Origin: Chamaecyparis obtusa
Lineage: Eukaryota; Streptophyta; Pinopsida; Cupressales; Cupressaceae
Direction: 5' to 3'
Length of the DNA stretch: 64,000 nt
Assembly (NCBI GenBank): GCA_027943335.1
Contig: BSBK01001539.1
Location: 186,001 to 250,000 of the forward strand
Positions 58,016 through 64,000 of the stretch are shown here, one piece after another (the stretch's first letter is position 1; every line of letters starts with the position of its first letter). The position numbers were made by a program, and so were the translations under genes. A model generated the notes under the pieces. The model was not told the DNA's origin and did no database searches. It saw only the letters and a list, made by a program, of their open reading frames with translations.

Positions 58016-59160
58016 AAAAACCCTTACTAAAAATGAACCCAAAATTCATAGCAAATCACAAGCTCGTGGAATAGACATTGGATCAAACACTTGAATGAAT
58101 ATAACATTCAGAAATTTTCACCTATCCTTTGGAGTAATTCTGTCCAACACTTTGCAGACTGGCTTCAGTTCTCAAGTAAATCCCTGTTCTCTGTTTGAAT
58201 TTTATGGTTTGCTGCTTACAGAATTGAAGTAGATGCAAAAGAAAAATATACTACAAGTTCCCACAAATAAATACATTCAGAAATGCTACCAAGTTTGTCT
58301 CAGATTTGCACATAAATAAACTTGTCTACAAATGATAACATAACAGAAATCAATTGATGTATCAAGTGACATGGCAGCCACAAACTTCCTAACCTTAATC
58401 CCAACTAATAAACATCAATTTCTTCAACATACCCGGCAATGACAACATCTTCAGATGTGGTTGGCTAGTCTCCAAGAAAGGCCCGTCACAGATGGGAGCA
58501 ACTTCACATTACTATCTCTGCATCATTTCATCTGATTTAGAACTTCCACCTGCTGCGGGTTACTAATGGATAATAAGGAAAAATGTCCAGGTCTGCAACT
58601 AGTCTCAGAAATTACAAATCAGCATTAAACCACAATACTTCCAGCTATGCATCAAAATGAAGGGTCCATTCAGGAAATACACAGACCACTGTCTATCTTT
58701 CACGCAGCAATCACTACCAGGTACTATATTAATCGCCACCCCTTAGGAAGTATGCCATCTATGAGTAAAGTGCCTCCGAAAATATTTACCCAATAATATG
58801 GAGTCCAGCGCCCAGCCTAAAGTCTTTAGCAGATATAAACTTTGGTCACCTTTGTTTGACTTCAGGCATGCTCCCGCAAAATACAATCTTTCCCAACCTT
58901 GGAAATTATTTAATACTTGCTCACAGCAATACAAGACTTTACCATATTTAAGCTCGGGCCCAAATATTATATGCACAGAAAAAGCTTTAGAAGACCAAAG
59001 TAATAGTGGGCCATGATGAATTATTTCCACAAAACTATAATCTTGAATACTTTACCGAATATAAAATTTATTTCTTTTGCCTAATATATATATATATATA
59101 TATATATCAGGTCTTATTAATCGCCTTCAATAAAACTGGGTCTTGCGATTCTTAAATAAA
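58016..59160. other. Uncharacterised part of the LTR element, or an insertion in it
   Basis: No gene recognised. One minus-strand frame (58743-59030) has somewhat protein-like composition (for example GWERLYFAGACLKSNKGDQS), but I see no splice context or family. The stretch separates the hairpin array from the 3' LTR by about 1.1 kb, so an older insertion here is possible. Confidence 0.35.
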
Positions 59161-59353
59161 TATTAAGTTGCTGGGAGTTATAATTCACGAAGCTATTTTA
59201 GGTTTGAAAGTATTTGGTTATATGTGATTGTATTACAAGTTGTCAAAACAACTTGTCTTAGTAAAGGAGTGGTTATATAGGAGGTTAAACTAGTTCTCCT
59301 ATAATATTGGAGATAATACTCCTATAAGAAGTAATGTGTTTGATTGAAAAAAG
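59161..59353 (+). repeat. 3' LTR, left part
   Basis: It matches 56655-56853 from about TATTAAG onward with more divergence at its start, and includes ACAAGTTGTCAAAACAACTTGT. It ends at the hAT insertion point, GAAAAAAG (59346-59353). Confidence 0.75.
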
Positions 59354-62300
59354 CTATGTTACCAAATTTGGCCCTGGAAGCCTAGAAATCAGGTTCAATT
59401 CGCTAGTAATTCGTGTCCTCGTCAAATTTGCTTGAAATTTGGTCGAAGAGCCCAAAATTGCTCCAAATTATGTCAGCCGGACCCAGGCAGAATGTGGAGG
59501 AATGTGCAATGAATTTGTTGCCCAGAGGCAGAACCCAGGCCAACTTTGGGCTATAATCAATTTTTTTTTGCATTTTTTAATTGTATTTTTGGCCTAATTT
59601 GGTTTATCTGACCCTCCAACCCTAAAAGAGACCACAAAAAAGGCCAAAAATGATGTTTTATATGTCATTTGTGCATTTGTGAATGAAAAAGAAAACTTCT
59701 TGCCTCCATTGATAAACTTTCTTGTTTGGTTGCCATTTCTCAAGGAGTGTTGAAAGGTGATTGTTGCATTCTCTAAGCTTGTTTGTGAGCTATTCCTACA
59801 TGGTTGTAAGTGTTGAAAACTCCTCAAAGAGGTGGGATTTTGTTGATTTTGTTTGTTTTATAAAGTTTTTTAGCATTTTTTTTACAAAATGAAATGAGCT
59901 CTCTAGTTTTATTTTATTTTTTTCATTTTGGTTTGTGGCTTTGTATGTTGTTTGTAGATTCATAGAATGGCAAGTGTTTCTAGCACTGGGAACTCCTAGT
60001 TCAAAACAGACCCATGCTCTCTACTATGGAAATATGTGGAAATGGTTCAACAAATGCCAGGTGGAGGAGGCTACATTTGGATTTGCAGCCATCGGAAAGA
60101 GGAATATAGTAGCTCTTATAGTAGAGTGAAAGCACATTTGTGCTTTATCCCTCAAAAAGGCTTTAAGTTTTCTACAAGGAAGCCAAGAGTTGATGGATAC
60201 TACCTAAAACCCTTCTTGCAAACCATATTGTGAACAAATATATTCAAGAGAAAAAACAAGCAGATGAAGCAGTTAGGAATGCATATGCTCATCCTTTGCA
60301 AAAGTCTAGAAGTAAAAGTTAAAAAACATCTAGGGCTTCAGTTTCCACTTCAAATGAACAACCCGTAGAGGGCCATCCATTCGCAAAAAAAGTGTGTTCC
60401 TCAAGAACCAGTGACAAATAAGAGACCAAAGGGGCCCTTGAAAATGTCATTTCAGAATGAAGCTAGAGACATTGTCGAGCAAGACATAGCAAGATGCATC
60501 TATGCAAATGGATTGGCATTTAATGTTGTTCACTCACCGTATTGGCAAAAAATGGTGAAATCAATTAATGAGGCTCCCAAGGGGTTCAAGGGCCCTGGTT
60601 ATGAGAAGGTGTGCACTTTATTGGATAGAGAGGTGAACCATGTCGAGGATTCCATGCAGCCCATCAAGGATTCATGGATCAAAACAGGTGTGTCCATAGT
60701 ATCCAATGAATGGAAAAATGCAAGAAATTGCCCTTTGGTCAATGTTATTGCAATGTTCACAAGAGGTGCAATGTTTTTGAGAGTTGTGGATTGTGAAGGG
60801 GAAGTGACGGATGGTCCATTCATTGCAAACATTCTCATTCAAGCCATTGAGCAAGTTCTCCCTCAAAATGTTGTTCAGGTAATAACCAACAATGACAAAA
60901 ATTGTAGGGTTGTCGGGTTATTGGTTGAGGAGTGCTTCAAACACATTTTTTGGACACCTTATGCTATCCACTCACTCAACCAAATGCTGCAAAAAATTGG
61001 CAATAAAATTGAGTGGATCAAAAAAATGTATGAAGAAGCCAAAGAGATCCAAATGTTTGTCACAAACCACCATATGACGTAAGCCATATTTAGATAATTC
61101 TTGAGATTGGAGCTCTTGAAGGTAAGTTAAATTATTTAAAATTTAAATATGTTTTAGACTTTAGTTTAGTAAACTTTCTATGTTTTTAAATTTTAATTTA
61201 TTATTGTTTTGATTTTGAAATAGGTTGCTAAGACTCGTTTTGCCTCCAACACTATTGTTTTGAGATGCCTTATGAAGGTTAAAGAGGCATTGTCAAGAAT
61301 GATAATCAGTGCTAATTGGAGCATATGGAGACAATCTAGTAGTACAAGGGCAGCTGCCATTAAGGCAATGATACTAGATGACTCTTGGTGGGATTGTGTT
61401 GAGTACTTTCTGAGATTCACTAAGCCTATATTGAGCATGATCCAATACACTGACATGGATAGGCCTTGCTTGGGTGAGGTATATGATAGCATAGACTCCA
61501 TGATTGAGGATATTAAAAAGATCATAAATGAGAAAGAGCAAGATCTTGAAGAAACATTCTTCAAGGAACTACAGAAAATCATGGTGGGGAGATGGAACAA
61601 AATGACTACCCCTTCGCATCTCCTTGCCTTTGCATTGAGCGCCAGGTACTATAGTCAGTCAATCCTCAAGGAGAGTACCACTAGAGTTGCCCCACACAAA
61701 GATCCTAAAGTTGCTCATGGGTACAAGGCAGCCCTTCGTGGACTCTATCCCAATCACATACGGCCTATGGTGAGGTCTGAATTCATGAGTTTCACGAGCA
61801 CCAATGATTGTGGTCATGAGGCTCTTGAAGACAAGAACAACATTGATGCTAATATAAATGGTGGTACTTTCATGGAGAAATGTACCAGCACCTACAACCC
61901 GTTGCCATCAAAATTTTATCACAAGTTCTTAACTCTTAAGACTCTAATTTCTAAATTCTTGTTGATGAATATTGAATTTATATTTCTAAAATTCTTATTC
62001 AAAACTCTTAACTCTCTAATTTCAAAATTGAAAATCTTGATAGGTTGCTAGTTCATCGTCATCCATGACGAACTAGAACACATACTCCATCCACTCAATA
62101 AAACGCAATAGGCTACATTCCAAGAAGGCAGAAGACTTGGTCTATGTGCATTCAAACTTGAGGCTCGTAACACACAAAGACAATGCCTACAAAAAAAGGG
62201 AGGCAAAGCATTGGGATGTTAAACCAAAGCGTGTGGATTTGGAAGATTCAATAGCCCGCCTTGATGCACTTGCAATTGATGATGATCGCGAGCTACCTAA

Positions 62301-62722
62301 CGATGTTGAGACTGCTCCTGAGGCTGAAATTGCTAGTACCAATGCTAGTGGCACTATATGTGCTTCTAATTTGCAACAGCCAGATGATGATGATATGTTT
62401 GATGATTTTTTATGATATTTGATTAGTGATGGCTGATTGTTAATGTTGACATTATTATTTTTTATCTAAAACATTGATATGGTGGTGTATTTTGACATTT
62501 TCTTAGTCATTTGGACTAAAATGTTAATACATATGGTGGTGTATTTTGTCATGTTGCTTTAATATTAGCATAGTGATGTATGACCTTATTTGTTGCTGCA
62601 TATATATATATATATATACTTTTTCTTTTCTTTTTTTGTACAGACGAACCCAAAATGAATTCAAACCCACCCCAAATAATTATGAGCAAATTTCGAAACC
62701 TGAATCCGAACCGGCGACTTAG
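59354..62722 (+). mobile_element. hAT transposon, 3.4 kb, inserted in an LTR
   Basis: Ends are CTATGTTACCAAATTTGG (59354) and, inverted, CTAAGTCGCCGGTTCGG (62722), the same family as the 45536 copy. Flanking octamers are GAAAAAAG (59346-59353) and GAAAAATG (62723-62730), seven of eight. The paralogous LTR at 56838-56905 shows the same site without the insertion, which fixes both ends independently. It encodes a plus-strand transposase with the same intron positions as the other copy. Confidence 0.93.
59967..62415 (+). pseudogene. hAT transposase, second copy, inactive
   Basis: The ATG at 59967 follows an acceptor-like TTTGTAG. A broken BED-like finger is read at about 60080-60170 (YSSSYSRVKAHLCFIPQKGF). 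The main frame (60411-61082) carries the DUF659 core. Introns at 61122-61223 (GTAAGT...AG) and 61925-62043 interrupt it at the same sites as in the 45.9-48.4 kb copy. The C-terminus has VASSSSS and ends DDDDMFDDFL at 62415. Core motifs are altered: GVSIVSNEWKN where the other copy has IVFDGWKD, and TNNDKNC where it has IDNAKNC. Conserved acidic positions are therefore lost. Stops and frame breaks occur in exon 1, and TGA/TAG codons at the exon ends. Confidence 0.9.
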
Positions 62723-62730
62723 GAAAAATG

Positions 62731-62782
62731 TGAAACAGCATGTATTGTTTGTTTTTTTATTATTCTGCCCATATTTCTTATA
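62731..62782 (+). repeat. 3' LTR, right part
   Basis: It resumes after the hAT insertion and matches 56854-56905 (TTGTTTTTTTATTATTCTG, then CCCATATTTCTTATA). Confidence 0.8.
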
Positions 62783-62839
62783 GTTTTTCCAGAACTATTG
62801 GAATATTCTGGACCGGATATTATCTTTGCGGCTTCATAA

Positions 62840-64000
62840 TTTCATTCTTAAGCCAACCTTTTAAGAGAGATTAATAACACATTCATTGTCCTTAACCTGA
62901 AAGAGTATGGGGCTAATAGGATGTCCAATTTCAGGCCTATTAGTCTTTGTAACAACTTGTATAAAATAAATTCCAAAATTCTAGTTAATCGTATCAAACC
63001 CTATCAGACTTTGGAACACCTTGTATAAAAAAATTCCAAATTCTAGTTAATCATATCAAAACTTTCCTTGGCTAACTTACTTCATGATAATCAGAATAGT
63101 TTTGTACCTGGCAAACAAATCTTCGATGTTGTTCTTCTTGTCCATGAGACTCTTCATTCAATGGAGAAAGGTGGCAGGGAAAGCATTCTTTTTAAGTTGG
63201 ATATTTCTGAAGCCTATAACATGATGTCCTAGTCCTTCCTTTCTCATGTCTTGCAACAGTTTAAGAGGTAAGATCCTGAAGTTGATCAAAGTCTCTTTCT
63301 CTTCCCCGATGTATTTTTTTCTTTTTAGTGGTTCTCCCCATAGCCATTTCTCAGTCTCTTGGGGGACCAGGTAAGGGGATCCCCTTTCCCCTGATTTGTC
63401 CATCCATCTGGCTGATGTTCTAGGGAGAAATATAGAGGATAGTGTTAGAAGAGGCTTACTTCATGGCTTCAAACCTTTTTCTTTCTCGCAAGTTGAGTCT
63501 TACCAACAATTTGTACTCTTACTTGTTGAAGTTTCCTTGGCTGAGGCTAAAGTTTTGGTGTCAAGCCTTAGGGATTATGTGTTGGTTTCTAAACAAAAAA
63601 AATCAATTTGGACAAAACTGATATCTACTTCATGCACCCCTCGTTACAAGTCTGGATTGCTGGATTATTGAAATACCAGATTTGTAACCTTCCTTCTTCC
63701 TACTTGGGAATGCCCTTAACTAGTGGTAAAGTTGTTAACTCTGTTTGGTCCTCCCTGCTGGAATGCATCTAAAAAGAGGCTCGCAGAATGGAAAGGGGCT
63801 TTGCTTAGCAATGTTGCCAGGCTCCAACTTCTTCAAACTTCCCTTCAAAGTGCATCAGTCTATCTTCTCTCCCTCTTCCAAATGCCTTCAGTTTGCACGG
63901 TGAAATTGGAGCAGATTTAGAGACGTTTTCTTTGGTCTGGAACTAAGGAGAAAGAATCGCATTTCTTTCTCACAAGCAAACTAGCGGTCTACATCAGGAA
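62840..64000 (+). pseudogene. L1-type LINE reverse transcriptase remnant, partial
   Basis: Frames on the plus strand give the non-LTR RT blocks in order: NRMSNFRPISLCNNLYK (near 62920), DNQNSFVPGKQIFDVVLLVH (near 63090), LFKLDISEAYN (near 63190), then VSWGTR-x-GDPLSPDL (63345-63400) and IHLADVLGRNIEDSV. The chain continues toward the thumb region (LAEWKGALLSNVARLQLLQT near 63790) and runs off the window. Defects include a stop where GTRQGDP is usual (CAA to TAA would explain it), several frameshifts, and a QQFVLLL stretch near 63505 where an F-x-DD-x-LL catalytic box is expected, so both catalytic aspartates appear deleted. LINE RTs copy element RNA at the genomic target. Confidence 0.9.

Larger units (their letters stand above)
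56655..62782 (+). mobile_element. Non-autonomous LTR element, 3' LTR split by a hAT insertion
   Basis: The 5' LTR (56655-56905) runs TGTTAAAATAAAAG ... TTCTTATA and is followed directly by TGGTATCAAAGC, a variant initiator-Met primer site. A third LTR copy (from about 59161) is cut at 59353 by a hAT element and resumes at 62731-62782. The LTR carries a perfect palindrome, ACAAGTTGTT-AG-AACAACTTGT (56736-56757). The interior (56906-59160) shows no gag or pol, but holds a remarkable hairpin array (57727-57991). The element's TSD could not be read. Confidence 0.75.

Noticed and set aside
58743..59030. 95-codon minus-strand frame that looks mildly protein-like
   Set aside because: No splice sites, start context or family could be recognised. 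It is kept only as a remark under 58016-59160.

Overview
The window is AT-rich intergenic DNA from a large plant nuclear genome. It is made almost entirely of transposable elements in various states of decay. Plant origin is supported by Ty1/copia elements primed by initiator-Met tRNA, a piece of plastid DNA holding rpoC2 and rps2 in plastid order, intron-containing hAT transposases and an L1-type LINE. The density of old, nested, non-coding LTR elements fits a gymnosperm such as a conifer, but that is inference and no marker here proves it. No complete host gene was found. One short putative terminal exon on the minus strand (42816-42979) is the only candidate.

Layout. 1-11157: a copia-like solo LTR, short tandem duplications, and decayed minus-strand LTR-element remnants that include a long broken reading frame of unknown function (8190-10800). 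11158-24900: a 13.7-kb non-autonomous LTR element (TSD GAAGG) with a gag-like region of five zinc knuckles and a 1230-codon non-pol frame. It is split by a young full-length Ty1/copia element at 14017-19606 (TSD TAATA). 25398-28108: a small coding-less minus-strand LTR element (TSD AAAAT). 28581-42385: gypsy-like LTRs with TGTAAT(G/A)TCCC ends (two bounded as solo LTRs) and an old LTR element of about 7 kb. 43285-49200: a cluster of hAT-type DNA transposons, including a bounded 3.7-kb copy with TIRs, an exact 8-bp TSD and a damaged three-exon transposase gene. 51188-53280: a minus-strand solo LTR. 54163-55291: a plastid insertion. 56655-62782: a non-autonomous LTR element whose 3' LTR is interrupted by a second hAT copy (59354-62722). 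62840-64000: a LINE reverse-transcriptase remnant that runs off the window.

The most unusual signal is structural. Three LTR elements of separate families carry, in the non-coding part between the body and the 3' LTR, arrays of hairpins. In two of them the loop sequence is nearly invariant while the arms differ from unit to unit yet stay complementary. Related palindrome clusters sit in the gypsy-like LTRs and in the hAT ends. The long non-pol frame of the outer element, broken only by stops that single C-to-T changes would explain, is the second main finding. Boundaries, TSDs and hairpins were read by eye. Family labels rest on recognisable motifs, not on a database search.
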